Of a stretch of DNA of 64,000 bases, positions 38,020 to 50,502 are shown one piece after another (position 1 is the stretch's first letter; each line of letters opens with the position of its first letter). The stretch is from assembly GCA_013339895.1 (NCBI GenBank), contig JABACO010000003.1:7857662-7921661 (forward strand), read 5' to 3'. Below the pieces are notes generated by a model that was given only the letters and a program-made list of their open reading frames with translations, was not told where the DNA came from and made no database searches. The stretch is from Ephydatia muelleri. Taxonomy: Eukaryota; Porifera; Demospongiae; Spongillida; Spongillidae. A program made the position numbers and the translations under genes.

Positions 38020-38110
38020 AAGGGTCCCCATTTCTACGCAAGGGTCCCCAGTTCTACATAGACTTGGGGACGGGGGGTCCCCAATTCTATGGGGTCCCCA
38101 ATTCTACCTG
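38020..38110. repeat. Right arm of diverged inverted repeat pair
   Basis: AAGGGTCCCCATTTCTACGC, AAGGGTCCCCAGTTCTAC and GGGGACGGGGGGTCCCC. Contains internal short repeats of GGGTCCCCAATTCTA. Inverted relative to 36.74 kb. Confidence 0.55.
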
Positions 38111-38264
38111 ACACCGCACTTACCCCTGACCTTTCTAGGTCTCACCCTGCTAATGCCGTGGTGGATAAATGACTCCTATAACAACTCCTCTTTGTGCAGG
38201 CTGGGTTTCCCATTTCGTACCTGACATAGAGCTCTCACATGTACATAAGTATGTGTAGCTACAT

Positions 38265-38525
38265 GCAGCATCCCATAGGATTGGATGACTGTACGTGCAT
38301 CGTGTGCTCATAGGATTGGTCCTCTATTTGTGCATCCGATCCCCGTAGGGTTGGTCCTTTGTACACACAGTACCTCGTGTCCCTATAGGATTGTTCTTTT
38401 GTGCATGCATTGTGTCCCCATAGGCCCATACTATTGGTCCTTTGTACGTACATTTGTCCCTGTATGATCCTCTGTGTCCCATTGGATTGGTCCTTTGTGC
38501 TTGCATACACTATACATTGTGTCCA
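38265..38525. repeat. Diverged minisatellite, about 55-bp unit
   Basis: Repeated landmarks CCCATAGGATTGGTCCTTTG, TACGTACAT and GTGTCCC recur about five times. Confidence 0.7.
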
Positions 38526-38854
38526 CCACTGTATACATGTATGTGGCAAATAATAACACAATATATTTAACATGCCTATATATATTCCTATGCACTCACA
38601 TAATCTTTCTCTAGTAGAGAAGTGTGTAATAAAGCTTTCTTATTTTGTATAACCCTTGCTCAACGTGCTCAACTTCTCCTCATTCTTTATGCCTCAACTA
38701 TTGCTGCTTTATGCTGACTTCAAGTCTCTTTTTACCCACACCATGCTTAGCTAATATGGAGTGTGTGAACATGCCCTCATACTGGTTCACACACCCTTAT
38801 GCATGTACATACCTTGTGCAAATAGCAGTGTACGATTCTTGAGCACATCACTTG

Positions 38855-38895
38855 CGCACACACACACACACACACACACCACACACACACATAAA
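38855..38895. repeat. (AC)n microsatellite
   Basis: Interrupted AC repeat. Confidence 0.85.
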
Positions 38896-39749
38896 CACAA
38901 CAACACTTATGCACCGTGACACATATGGCAACATTATAACACTCTCTAATAATGATGGTACACCCAAATACATTCAAGTGTAAGGTCTGCCTCTCTGAAT
39001 GTTTCCTCTACACAGTGTTCTATTCGATGAACAGATTAAGAGGCAACTGATTCTATTCTCAATTTCTGTACCCTGCTTTTGTACTCACTGTGGTTTCCTC
39101 TGTATTGTTACTTGTAGTCTTCTCTAAAAGTATACTTTTTCCCTCAGTTACACTCACCATCTAGCACTCTACATTTCACCTGTAAAAGCGTTTGGGAGTC
39201 TGGCAACAGCAGAATAATGAAATTGTTATCTAAGGTACATGCATGTCTGTGTACATTTACCACTGGGCTTTGACCCACCACAATCTGCAATGATAGGCAG
39301 GTACAATAATATTCATCGCCATAGATAAACTTACAGTACATCACTAGCTGAATGCAGGGAATTAAACGAGTGTGATTGCACTCCATCAGATTTCTGTTTC
39401 TGGCCTAGCCTTCTCACAATTAGTACAAAGTATTGTGCTTCCCATCCCGCCCTTGCTATACCCTTCCAGGAGTACTTGAACACTCACTTCATTCCCTGCA
39501 TACAACTAGTGTGACCTGCAACACTGTGTGCTGCCTCTTGTAAAGTTTATTATTATTAATTTTTTGAAGGGCAATGCTCCTGCATGGCCTGTGTTGTTCC
39601 TGCATGGCCTGTGGCAATGAATTTTATTGTAGCTACCCTATCCTGCAGATTGTGGTCCATGGTAAGTTTACATGGACATAAGTAGCAAGATACATGTACA
39701 TTAAGTGTGTACCATCTTTAGAGTGTTATTGTTTGTGCCACATGTATAT

Positions 39750-39774
39750 TTGTGTATGTGTTGTGTGTGTGTAC

Positions 39775-39809
<35 letters not shown>

Positions 39810-39870
39810 CATGTGTGTGTGTGTGTGTATGTGTGTGTGGATTTGTGTGTGTGCGTGTGTGTGTGGATTT
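39750..39870. repeat. Interrupted (GT)n microsatellite
   Basis: GT repeat with AT/CA/TT interruptions. Cys-Val frames over it are artefacts. Confidence 0.85.
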
Positions 39871-40000
39871 GCGTATGCTGTGGATAGGTTACATGATTTA
39901 AATGGAGAAACAGAGTCAGTGTATGCCAATGCCGTCAAGCAGCCAGGTAACCCAGGCCTTGTCAGGGTGAAGGCATAAGTTGTGGTTAAAGTTAGAGTGT

Positions 40001-40245
40001 CGTAGAGTGGTGTGAATTCACTGTTTGTAGAGTGGAGTGAGTATACATGGTCATAGAGTGGTGTGAGTTTGCTGGTCGTAGAGTGGTGTGAGCTCGCTGC
40101 TTGTAGAGTGGTGTGAGCTCGCTGGTCATAGAGTGGTGTGAGCTCGTTGGTCGTAGAGTGGTGTGAGCTCGCTGGTTGTAGAGTGGTGTGAGTCCCACTG
40201 GGTATAAAGTGGTGTGACTTAACTGGTCATAGAGTGGTGTGAACT
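40001..40245. repeat. 25-bp tandem repeat
   Basis: Nine or more copies of GAGTGGTGTGAGCTCGCTGG plus 5 bp, exact 25-bp spacing at 40081, 40106 and 40131. Open minus-strand frames (repeated HHSMT) are artefacts. It abuts the gag-like scrap. Confidence 0.9.
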
Positions 40246-40249
40246 CACT

Positions 40250-40760
40250 GGGATCACGGGGCCACTGGTGCAGCCCATGGCCAGGCCTTGGCAGAGTGCT
40301 CTCCACCACAGCCTGGGACCCACCACCTGTGGGTAAAATAGCACTCTGCCCTCTTGTTGCACCTGCCAAAGTTGAAGCGCTGGCAAATCTCCTGGCCTGC
40401 ATTGTGGGTGGCTCGCTCCATGTGCACCAGATGGTGGAGTAGTGCCTGCTGGTGTGGTGGTGAGCCTGCTTGGAACTGGCTGTTGCCATGCATGAAAGGG
40501 CTGATGTATGACATACAACACCAGCATGTCCTCCTTCAACACGTCCCAGCGAAGGTTATACAGCTTGTCCATAGCTGCAGCCTGCCAAAAGAGCTGTCAT
40601 ACCTCAGGGCTGGCAGCCATTGGGTAGGCTGCGAAGAGCTGGCAGATGATATTGGTACTGCACCAGCTCAAGAGCAGTTTGGAGCGCAATCTGAATGCAA
40701 TATGTTCCAGGCTTCCATCCAGGAGCTGAGATCTGAGACCTGTTGCCTGGTGCTGCCATC
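40250..40760 (-). pseudogene. Retroelement gag-like (ORF1) remnant
   Basis: In shifting minus-strand frames: SSWMEAWNI, a MDKLYNLRWDVLKEDMLVLY segment and, downstream, ICQRFNFGRCNKRAECYFTH followed by PGCGGEHSAKA. This resembles the FNxGxC...CxxxH zinc knuckle and preceding helical region of ORF1 proteins in some animal retroelements (possibly DIRS/tyrosine-recombinase type). No polymerase or recombinase follows. Decayed. Confidence 0.4.
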
Positions 40761-40764
40761 TTAG

Positions 40765-42940
40765 CCACCTGGCCAACTACTGTAGCAACTTGTCATTTAA
40801 TGGGGGAAGGAGTTGGTCAACTGAGCCGTACGTAGTCAAGACTATGACTGGAGTGCTGCACACATGATATTACTTTTATATGGATGCTAACCTGTGAACA
40901 TATCAACAACAGTTTGGGATGATTTTTGATTGGATAAGGGTTTTAGGGGTAAGACACCCTGTATTGGCCACTAATGCCAAGCTTAGGATTGGTTAGAATC
41001 ATTCATTGAATGCATCTGTAGAAACATATGCTTACATCTCAGCCTTAGCAGCGGACATGCACTGTACCTAGTACCCATAGAAAGCTTAGTAATACTATGA
41101 CATAGACTGGTCATGAACATTAAACTACACCTGTACCTACACTCTACCTTAGGGCACATTCATGTACTCTGTGTGAGCTGAAAATTGTGTGGGCAAAAGG
41201 AGTTCAACGTTGGGGGTATAAAGAATGATGAGCAGATGAGCAATACGACAAAATGGAAAGCTTTATTACACATTTCTCCACTGACCAGAGAAAGATGATG
41301 TGAGTGCGTAGGTACTTTTAAAAAACTTTACACATGTTTCAGATTAACATGTACAATGTATTTGTACCTAGGGTGTGTAACCTCCCCTGCATAATGAAAA
41401 TCGATTTTTCCAAATACTTTTGAAAACACTAATCGATTTTTCAGGTTTTTGTGGATCTGAAAATTGATTTTTCCGAATAGTTTAAAAAACAAAATCGCAT
41501 AGGTTTTGCCAAATTTCCTGCCGAATACCTAGGTTATTCAGGTTATGGTGCTTGTGGAGTACACACTGAGAAGATAATTTATGTCTGCACAGAAATCCAC
41601 CTGGTCTTGCACCCAAACTAGACCTATGCATGTCAGTTGAAAACACAAAGACACAAAGGTCTGCGATAGCATGTGTTTGCCAAATAGAGTTTAATAAATT
41701 GTATGTCTTTACCATGCACTTGTACATATCAATAGTAATGTAAACCTAACCATCCAATACTAACCACTGAGATGTGAGAGTGTGCATGTCATCATCATCA
41801 GACTGGTTTATTGTGTGCCACAAGTACTGTATTTGTGAGTGTTGTGCATAAGAATGTCATACGATGGTGTACAGGTTTATACAACAATGCAAGTGTGTGC
41901 ACAAATGCATAAAGGTCAGCATGAGTGCACTGATGTTCATGTACTACATGTATGCGTGAGCGACTGCGTAGCTGAGTGGGTGTGACAAGAATTTTAGCAA
42001 GGGCTACAGCAAATAGCAAAGCTTTATTGCATGACTAGAGGATTATGCAAGTGCGTAGCAAATACATGTATAGCCTTACGCGAGCCATGTTGAATTCGGC
42101 CATCTGCTAGTGGGAGGCGCGCAATTAACCATTCACATTAAATTGGTACTATCGTCTTGCCAAGCGAGAAGTCTTCTTCTTCGTCTTCTTCTTTGAATTG
42201 TCGCGGCATGGGTGTTGCGAACAGCTAGCTTCGTTTTAGGCAGAGTATGGGTGGAGAATGGGCGGAACAAAGATAGTTATCGAAATTTATTTTGGATTGG
42301 GAGCGCGCAAATCGACCTGGAAATGCGCATTAACTTTGCACAGGTATATCTCCGTAACGGATAAAGTAAAAATTAACGAAACGAACAACTCAATAGTGAC
42401 AGGACCCCTCTACGTATACACCGATTTTGAAATGATTTGGACGCTCCTACCTGAAGATGTGGCGTTTTTGATCCCCATGGGCTATCGGATCTCGTAACGT
42501 CGGGACAGAGTTTGTGCAAGACGCCAAAATATAACTTTACATAATGAAATGGTGTAGTATGATGTGTTGAAAATAAAGTCGATAGCGTGTACCGTTCAGG
42601 AGTTACAGCGCATATGGAGAAATGGCCCATACATAGGCGGTCATCTTGCTTTTCTGTTTCAAATTGAATTTCAAACACGTTTATAATTTACGATAAATCA
42701 GACTGATTGTGAATCTGTGCTTTATAAGATTATACCATTAACCATTCGTAACCTAAAATCAAGACAAAAATTTAATTTCTACCGCGCATAATTTATTCAT
42801 AAACGAAGTACCTTGCGTCATCGCTGTAATTATATGTCGGCTATAGGGTTAACTGTTATAAACTTTAATGTCTGTAACGTAACTATCAATACAATTTGAA
42901 TTACAATTATAATTGAACCGATGCACAAATTAAAATTAAC
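40765..42940. other. Gene-poor stretch
   Basis: No gene recognised. AATCGATTTTTC-type words repeat at 41.4-41.5 kb. 42.17-42.65 kb is less AT-rich, but no convincing coding sequence was found. Confidence 0.35.
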
Positions 42941-43074
42941 TTATCGGCTTGCACTGGATGTGGAGCGCATCAATTAGGCACAATGATGCCAGGGATCGAC
43001 ACAGGGAAAACTTTCGCCGACCCAACCTTGGGAAATTATATGGGAATCGATCGATTCCCATGCTAAAAACCCGA

Positions 43075-43350
43075 CGATGGGTTTGCCGAACAAATACCAT
43101 ACTTGGGTTTCTTCATTTTTTTCCCACCCTGGGAAAGGTAATTTTTCCGGACTGGGTATTGCATCACTTTCGATCTTGGGATAATGCGATATCCGTACTG
43201 GGTCTTACCATGGAAAGTGAAGAGGATTTCCAGCAAAGAATCCATCCATGGGTTTCCCGAACAAATTCCGCTTGGTTTTTAACCCGTTTTTAGTGCTGGA
43301 ATCCGTTAATTCCCAGGCACGTATGGTTCTGCCGAACAAAAAAAACGGGT
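43075..43350. repeat. Dispersed GGTTTGCCGAACAAA motifs
   Basis: Three copies of (A)TGGGTTTGCCGAACAAA or close variants near 43078, 43250 and 43323, with several ACTGGGT and TTGGGA words between them. They lie just outside the 22-bp array and beyond the 3' end of the SAM gene, where the subterminal region of a TNP2-type element would be expected. Confidence 0.45.
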
Positions 43351-43403
43351 GTGGTTTTTATATGGAAATAACGCATTCCCCTGTTCAAAAACCATCTGGA
43401 TCC

Positions 43404-43918
43404 TGGTTTCAATGCATTCCCACCCCAGTTTGGAATACATTCCATCCTAGTTTCCGATGGTTTCCAATGCATTTCATCCTGGTTTCCAATGCATTCCATC
43501 CTGGTTTCCAATGCATTCCTTCCTGGTTTCCAATGCATTCCATCCTGGTTTCCAATGCATTCCATCCTGGTTTCCAATGCATTCCTTCCTGGTTTCCAAT
43601 GCATTCCATCCTGGTTTCCAATGCATTCCATCCTGGTTTCCAATGTATTCCTTCCTGGTTTCCAATGCATTCCATCCTGGTTTCCAATGCATTCCATCCT
43701 GGTTTCCAATGCATTCCTTCCTGGTTTCCAATGCATTCCATCCTGGTTTCCAATGCATTCCATCCTGGTTTCCAATGCATTCCATCCTGGTTTCCAATGC
43801 ATTCCATCCTGGTTTCCAATGCATTCCTTCCTGGTTTCCAATGCATTCCATCCTGGTTTCCAATGCATTCCATCCTGGTTTCCAATGCATTCCACCCTGC
43901 ATTCCTTCCTGGAATGCA
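43404..43918. repeat. 22-bp minisatellite
   Basis: About 20 copies of a 22-bp unit (TTCCATCCTGGTTTCCAATG plus CA), with AATGCATT as a palindromic core. Because three units make 66 bp, all frames stay open and give a false 22-residue protein repeat on both strands (up to 233 codons). These frames should not be annotated as genes. Confidence 0.95.
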
Positions 43919-44068
43919 TTCCATTCTTATTATTTTACAATGCATCTAAAACTTACATTACTCCATAAATCCCACCTCAATCACATCAAAATGTAATACG
44001 AATCAAAATCACATGTACACTGAACGTTTGTATCGACAGTGCAAAATGACAGTGCAGTACTAAATGAC

Positions 44069-46558
44069 TTACAATGTTCCATTAACTTTAACATCCTGCC
44101 TTTTAACATTTTGGAGTGTGGCACCCTCCGAAAGAACCACTATCTTTTTTGCTAGAAGAAGTTTAGCCAGGGGTCTTAAAAGGGATGCCTTTGGTGCAGA
44201 CTGAAGTGATCGTCTTTCATCTCCTTGAGCCATATAGTTGTTCAAAGTTGTTAATAGTCGTTGTCTGGTCAATTGCTTCATCATCATGACACCAAATGCT
44301 ACTGAAATGATAACTTCAGCACTCTTTTGAGACAAATCTAGACAGAAAATATTCATTTTAGTGCATATCTTGAAAAATGAATGTCATACCTTCCATACAT
44401 ATACCTTGAGTGAAGGAACCCACTGCAAAATAAAATAAGCTATATTATACTTCTAGCCATGCATGCATGCTTGTTACTTGACAGTAATTATAACATGTGT
44501 ACATGATTACCAATTATATCATCCTCCTGCTGCTGATCTAAGTCCTCAGGGGATGTTACAGACAGAATCTCCAGAGCTAAAAAACAAAACATTAATCAGT
44601 TCCGTCACTAAAACTATTAAGATCTTAATAACATACCAGCAGTGTCAGCAACTAGCTCTTTGGTGACAGGTCCTGTGCCAGTTTGGTCTTTGTTGCACTT
44701 GGTGGCTATGGCATCAGAAGCTATGTCTTTCGGAACAGATTCAGTTGAATTTGAAGTTACATGTATGATTGATCCAGTGGTGACAGATTCACGATCAGTG
44801 GAATCAGTAGCTTGGTTCATTGTGACAGATCGAATCTCTTTAGCAGGTAGATCTTTGGTGACAGATTATGTGCCTGTGGTACCAGAATCTATGAGGGTAG
44901 TGGAATCGGAAGCTGGGCCTGTTGGAGCAGATGCATGCACAGTTGAATCAGAAACTGAGCCTGTTGGAGCAGATGCATGCACAGTTGAATCAGAAGCTGG
45001 GCCTTTGGTGATTGATCCAGTGGTATCAGCAGTTAAGTCGTCTTTGGGGACAGATCTAGTGGAATCAGCAGCTTTGCTTTTGGTGACAGATCCTGATGGG
45101 GTCTGAAAAGTTACATACAGGGTTAACTTCAATTGACAACTTGAATATACAATGTTGTTTACTTTAGTGCATGCACATACAAGGGCAGACAGTGTGTTAT
45201 TATGTGTTTAACAAACACAGTAGTATTATATTTTCATTGTGGCATTAAAAAAGTAGCAGAACACAAGAAAATCAATTGACGAGAGAAAAGCATCATTATT
45301 ATGTGCACATCAATTGTGCACATAACATTAGCATAAACTACATTGTATATCAATTCTAAACCTTAAATTGTCTGTGGTAACATAATTAATGATCATAGTA
45401 AATACATGTACAATGTGCACAGTGCAAGATACTTGCATATGGTCACCTTAAGTGTCTATCATCATATATAATTAATTGTCCTGACCATGCAGTTAATAGT
45501 TTACATACAGTTTTACAATATGCTTTTTCACATGTACTGCAGTGGAGGCAATGTTTAAAGGTGTTGTACAAAAAAAATGTATTAAAATGTGTCTACTTTC
45601 CTACCTTTTTGTTTTTTCTGTAGTCATGACCATTCTTGATTTTCCTACGTCGTTCCTGTAAACTGTCCAAAATATGTTGTCGTATAGATTGTGGCCCAAA
45701 ATATTTGCATGAGCAAATGGGTAGGAGGTCTGAGACTAGTTTGTCAAGTTTTTTCATTTCCTCTTCGTTGCCTCTGAACTTTGGCACATCATTACCACTC
45801 CATACTTCTTTGGTAGCCTTGTTGATTTTGTTTCTCCTGCCAGGTAAGTCCAATATTCATTTGTGCACTTTATACAATGTTTGTTTTAGTACTTACGTCA
45901 TTAGATAAATCCTTCTGTCCTCAGGAGAAATTGTTCTTAGTTCCAGTAGTTTCAACTTTCTATCAAATTTCTTGGAGCTCATTTCCCTTTCTAGGGGAAC
46001 TGCTACCCTCGAGCTCTCTCTTATCAGTGTTAAGCAACCTTTGAGTTGCATCTGTTGTTTGATACTTCTGAGGCCACAGGCCTTGTACTGCTCTCTATTG
46101 TGCCACATTTGGCCAGCAGTTCAAGGGTTTCCCCATCAACACCTTCCTCTATGAAGATAATATCAGTTGATACAGTGCAAGTGACAAAACCTTAAAGTTA
46201 TCAACACATTAAATGGCCCCGCCTGGTCACGAACACATGTAGTGCACAAAAATGAACGGACTTGTAGCTACAGCCGCCATTATTATGTACAGAACGATAT
46301 GCACAATCGTATCAATTCATATGTGCACGTAAATGGAATATAGCCGTATGTGTATAATTATAAAGATACAAGGCAATGTATGTGCGATTATATGAATGTA
46401 CATGCATGCATATGTACATATGCATAACATGTGCATGTACATCATAACATTTGCGCAAACCTTCAAAACTGGGCAGATACGTCGTCTCCGAATGCTTTCT
46501 TCGCCCATGCCACTGTCTCGACCAATGTCCAACTTCCAAAATCCACCTCGGTCTCCAT
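44069..46558 (-). CDS. SAM-domain protein gene, divergent partner of a TNP2 transposase
   Basis: Exons, high to low: 46558-46461, 46148-45897, 45836-45605, 45102-44637, 44576-44511, 44422-44405 (an 18-nt micro-exon) and 44337-44069. Splice phases agree. Exons 1-2 encode a sterile-alpha-motif-like domain: SWTLVETVAWAKKAFG, EEGVDGETLELLA and YKACGLRSIKQQMQLKG. Exon 3 is basic, with SIRQHILDSLQERRRK. Exon 4 is a Ser/Thr/Asp-rich repeat region (DSTVHASAPTG twice). The last exon is helical (MMMKQLTRQRLLTTL) and ends in TAA. Lesions are an extra T in a TTTT run of exon 1, a 1-nt shift inside exon 2, and a TAA in exon 4 near 44867. SAM domains mediate oligomerisation or nucleic-acid binding. Role here inferred only from position next to the transposase. 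Confidence 0.6.
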
Positions 46559-46649
46559 ACGATCATGATATGCCGCAAGCGTACCGCGTAGTAGTGACAG
46601 GGGCGCATGCGCAAGTGTATAAGTATTAATTTCCTGCCTGCAATTGCTG
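46559..46649. promoter_or_regulatory. Divergent intergenic region, about 90 bp
   Basis: Separates the likely ATG of the SAM gene (46558, -) from the likely ATG of the transposase (46650 or 46656, +). Such a short gap implies a shared bidirectional promoter. No TATA box is evident. Confidence 0.45.
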
Positions 46650-49600
46650 ATGTGCATGGCTAGCGCTAGAGACTCTACGCGTACGATCTGGAGCAGAGAA
46701 GATATTGCGTATTGCCAATATACTGCATTGCACTATACACACTCGCATTGCCCCTGCTCAGATTGCATAGGCAAAGCTGTTTCAAGATCAACCGAATACA
46801 GTCATTGGGAAAACGCATGCGTGGTCGCCGCCAGGAATGCGCAGCCACCAACGTCAACTGCAAGTGATCAGGAGAGAAAAACTCTTCAAGAAAAAATCGC
46901 GTTGATTCAGAGTGACGACGAAGTAGATGTAGCTGTCAACAGTGCGGCGACCAATGATGCGTTCGACAATTCTGAAGTGCTACGCGAAAGTGCGGTGAGC
47001 AATGACGTTCGACGATTCTGAAGTGCTTCGCGAAACTAGTGCGGCGAGAAATGATACGTTCGACGATTCTGAAGTGCTATGCGAAAGTGAGTATGTGATG
47101 TATGAAAATCCTTTTCAGATTGATATCAGATCTGCGGCAGAAATGAGTGTCGAAAACACTATCTTGCATGCTGTATTAAATGCAATGAAAATACAGCAAG
47201 AATTCTCTGGGTCACAAGAGCAATTCATGCGTATACTGAACTATGGTCGAGATCTATACTGCAAAGGTGACAGTGGTCTTCAAAATCGTTGGCCTTCATC
47301 TTGGCAATCATGTGTAGATATATTGCAGGCCCAAGGTTATACCGAACCTAGAAAGCTCTATATTTGTTTGGATGAAGAGCATCCTTTTCGCTACGATGTA
47401 ATGGATTCCCCAATCAGTACTTGCAGTAAGATTTTTAATGTGTATATCATAGTTCAAAATGGCCTTGGGTGTGATAGCTAATAATAATTTGACCAATCAT
47501 TATTTAATTTATCAGGTATTGTGGAAAGCAAGGCAGTATACCATACTACTATTTATGCCTTTCTGATAAGATCAAAAGATGATGCCAGGATGCTATGTTT
47601 TGTAAGAAGATCACTGCCCATTGGAGAGAAAAAGAACATTGGCTCAAGGCAGAACATAAAAATTTCAAAAAGTGCGAGATTTGGGATGGTTCGAGATTTG
47701 CAGAATATGCATGGTTTTGGGACCCTACTGCTCTGTGGCATCTCCCTGCCCTCTGTCCATTTTGCAAGCATGTAGTGAGTAGCAAATTTATGAATGAAGT
47801 GTCCAAGCAGAACATGAATGCTAATGGTACAGTATCAATAGAGTGTCCTAATTGCTACAACTGCTTTGACCATCTTCTGAAGTCAACAAGAGGGGACCCA
47901 CGTAACATTGCATTGATAGGTCATTGGGATGGGTGGCAGCCATTTTCTACATCTTCAAAACACAGCTGTGGTAAATTTCATGTATATCTTAATACAAACA
48001 TGATTATGCATTTCATTCACAAAATCCAATTAGGGTCTATTGAAGTATCAATTGCAACTATGAGAAAAAGTGACCGTTCTAAAGTTGATGAAGTTTATGT
48101 TTGTGGGTTTGTACCAAGCTATCTTCTACCAAACAAGTGTCCTGTTTCTTTAGACCCATTTCTGGAACCGCTGGTGACAGAGGTGCTAGATCTTTTTATT
48201 AATGGTAAGGTGCTCTTGAAATTCCAAATGAATTTAAAAATATGGCATTACAGGCATTGAGGTCGATTATGCTGTGAGGTGGCAGGGATTCCCTCTGGAA
48301 AAGCACTTATCAGGTGTATGCTTCTACTATGGACAGGAGATTATCCAGCACAGTCTGAAGTAGGTAAGTTCATTAAAGGAGGAGGAATTCGTCCATGCAG
48401 GCAATGCAATCTGGAAGGTACTGTTACATTAATTGAAAAATTTTTCCATTTATAATTAACGGTTTGCATTTAGGCATACAAGGTCCTACTTCCACGCACT
48501 ACTACTATGTGGATTACAGGTATCATGCTAGATATCCATTTGCTACCAAAGACTTAGGAGAGATTATTGATACCATGAACTATATTGAAGTAGAAGAGAG
48601 GCCATCAATTCGTAAATCTAAGGCCAAAAGTGCAGGATTTACTGGAACATCAATCTTACATCGACTTCATGCAGCATATGGTTTTAACATTTTGAGAGAT
48701 CTAGTGTTTGATGCAATGCACAACATCCCACTTAATGTTGTCAGCCATCATCTTCGTAGGTATTTAGACATGGATTTGATAAGCAAACAAGTCATCGAGG
48801 AAAGGTTAGAAGCAGTGCCATGGACATCAGGTATGAGCAATTTATTGTAATTGAGAGCTGTACTTAATACCATGTTTCGCATTGGTGTATTGGTACAAAA
48901 AAAAACTCTAAAATATAATATAATCAAACCATTGGGATAATCCTGTCATCACAAAGTCTTTTATACGTACATGTAGTCATGTACTTGTATTTAATTCCTG
49001 TTTTTAAATCACTGTCATGTTATTCATGCAGAGTTAAGGAATGGAAGGATTCCTAAAAACATAACTAAAAGACTAGGCTTCTGGAAAGCTGAGGAGTTCC
49101 AAAAGTTCTGCTATTCTGCCTCTGAATACATCTTAGGAGGAATTTTACCAGACCATGAATATCATGTGTGGGTGCTCATTGTCCGTATCACAGAGATGGT
49201 TTATAATGTAGGACGATCTGGTTGGACAAAAGATGACATTGACTTGTTACGTAATCTTATCACAAAGCACAATATTTTAACTGAAGAGGTTGAAGGCATC
49301 ACAAGCTGTGTGATAACACTTCACAGCTTGATACATATGCCTGAAGAAAAAGAACGCTTTTCAAGCCCGGACAACTATTGGTGCTATTCTTTTGAAAGGG
49401 CTGTGAAAGGATATGTTTTGCGTTCATCAAATAATAGGAACTTAGAATTAACATTTGCACTGGCTGAATGCAGGCGAGAATTTCTGAAGTTTAAGTCTGG
49501 TGGTTCTGTCCTTCAAACACCAATCCAAATGAGCTGTGAATCAGATTCCCAGGTATGTCTTTTCAAGTCGATCTTATGTATCTGTGATAAAATAAGCAAA

Positions 49601-50502
49601 CACATAATTATTATGATTATACACACATTACAGTAAATACAATCAGGACCTCCCTTTTATGGAGGCTCTATATATCTTCATTACAATGTTACATTTTAAT
49701 TTTCTCTTATACATGTAGCTGCATGCAAAGAGCTTTTCACAAGCAGAATATGTAGCCCAACAATTTCCAGAGGCACCTGAGGTGCTAGTTGGAGGACAGC
49801 ACTATGTACTTTTATCGGCATGGGAAAGTAAAGAAGTTTTGTGTCAATTTCCTACAAGCGAACAACAAAAAGAAACTGCTTGCCTTCATGCAACTAAATA
49901 TCGATCTATATTTGTACCAACCCATGGTTATAGAGGTACACTATATCGAGTAAATGAATGTATCCTTGCACAAGATGACAGTTTGGATGACATGATTATT
50001 TTAAAGATATCATCTATCTTTTCTACTAAACTCAGTGACAAGTATCAATCATTTGTCACAGGAGAAGTGTACTCTCATGCTGCTGATTCATCAGGGGACC
50101 CAATGTATCACAGTTACAGTGACAATCCTTATGTGGAACCAACCTCAACAGTAAAGGTACTCAGATCAACGGCCATCTTAAGAAAGGTTATGTTTTACCC
50201 TGACCCAGATATGTTATACAATCCATCCAAATATGATTATCAAGAACGATGTTATTGTTCCTCATTACCCAGAGGAAGGTGACATGATTTCAGTGAAGGG
50301 TATTGGTAGTGATGTGTATCTTGCACACATTCAGTCAGTTGATAGAATTCAAAAAACCTGTCAGGTTTACTTCTATGAAAGAGACACTGCTAACATTTCT
50401 GAAAGAAAATACAAAAGAGTAAGATATGCAGAAAAAGTGCACTGGTCATCCATTTTAGGACCAGTAACTGGTCAGTGGTCTGGCAAGTTTTGGATTCAAT
50501 AG
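46650..50502 (+). pseudogene. TNP2-type (EnSpm/CACTA) transposase, element A
   Basis: Exons: 46650-47425, 47516-47970, 48034-48204, 48254-48417, 48474-48830, 49032-49552 and 49719-50502. The N-terminus has CPCSDC followed by a W, like the transposase-associated zinc motif. Then come three tandem 15-residue repeats (NDxFDxSEVLRE), IPYYYLCLSDKIKR, KKITAHWREKEHW, CPFCK/CPNC pairs, IGHWDGWQPF with a probable catalytic Asp, WTGDYPAQSEVGKF, FDAMHNIPLNVVSHHL with the second Asp, DNYWCYSFERAVKGY, and a C-terminal barrel-like domain (YPEEGDMISVKG... VYFYERD). Lesions: a 2-nt deletion in the second repeat (about 47000), an in-frame TGA in the IKR-CQD segment (about 47578), shifts near 47425 and 48275 and one near 50240. 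Inactive as written. Confidence 0.75.
46940..47085 (+). repeat. Three tandem 15-codon coding repeats
   Basis: Each reads roughly SAAxNDxFDxSEVLRE. The middle copy lacks 2 nt, which moves the frame. Internal to the N-terminus of transposase A. Confidence 0.75.

Noticed and set aside
40239..40764. Plus-strand frames opposite the gag-like remnant
   Set aside because: Shadows of the minus-strand coding remnant.
42258..42497. 79-codon plus-strand frame
   Set aside because: No recognisable family and no paralogue. Less AT-rich non-coding DNA gives such frames by chance.
43248..43996. Long open frames (up to 233 codons) on both strands over the 22-bp repeat
   Set aside because: They are a by-product of a 22-bp unit without stops. 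All frames encode the same artificial repeat.
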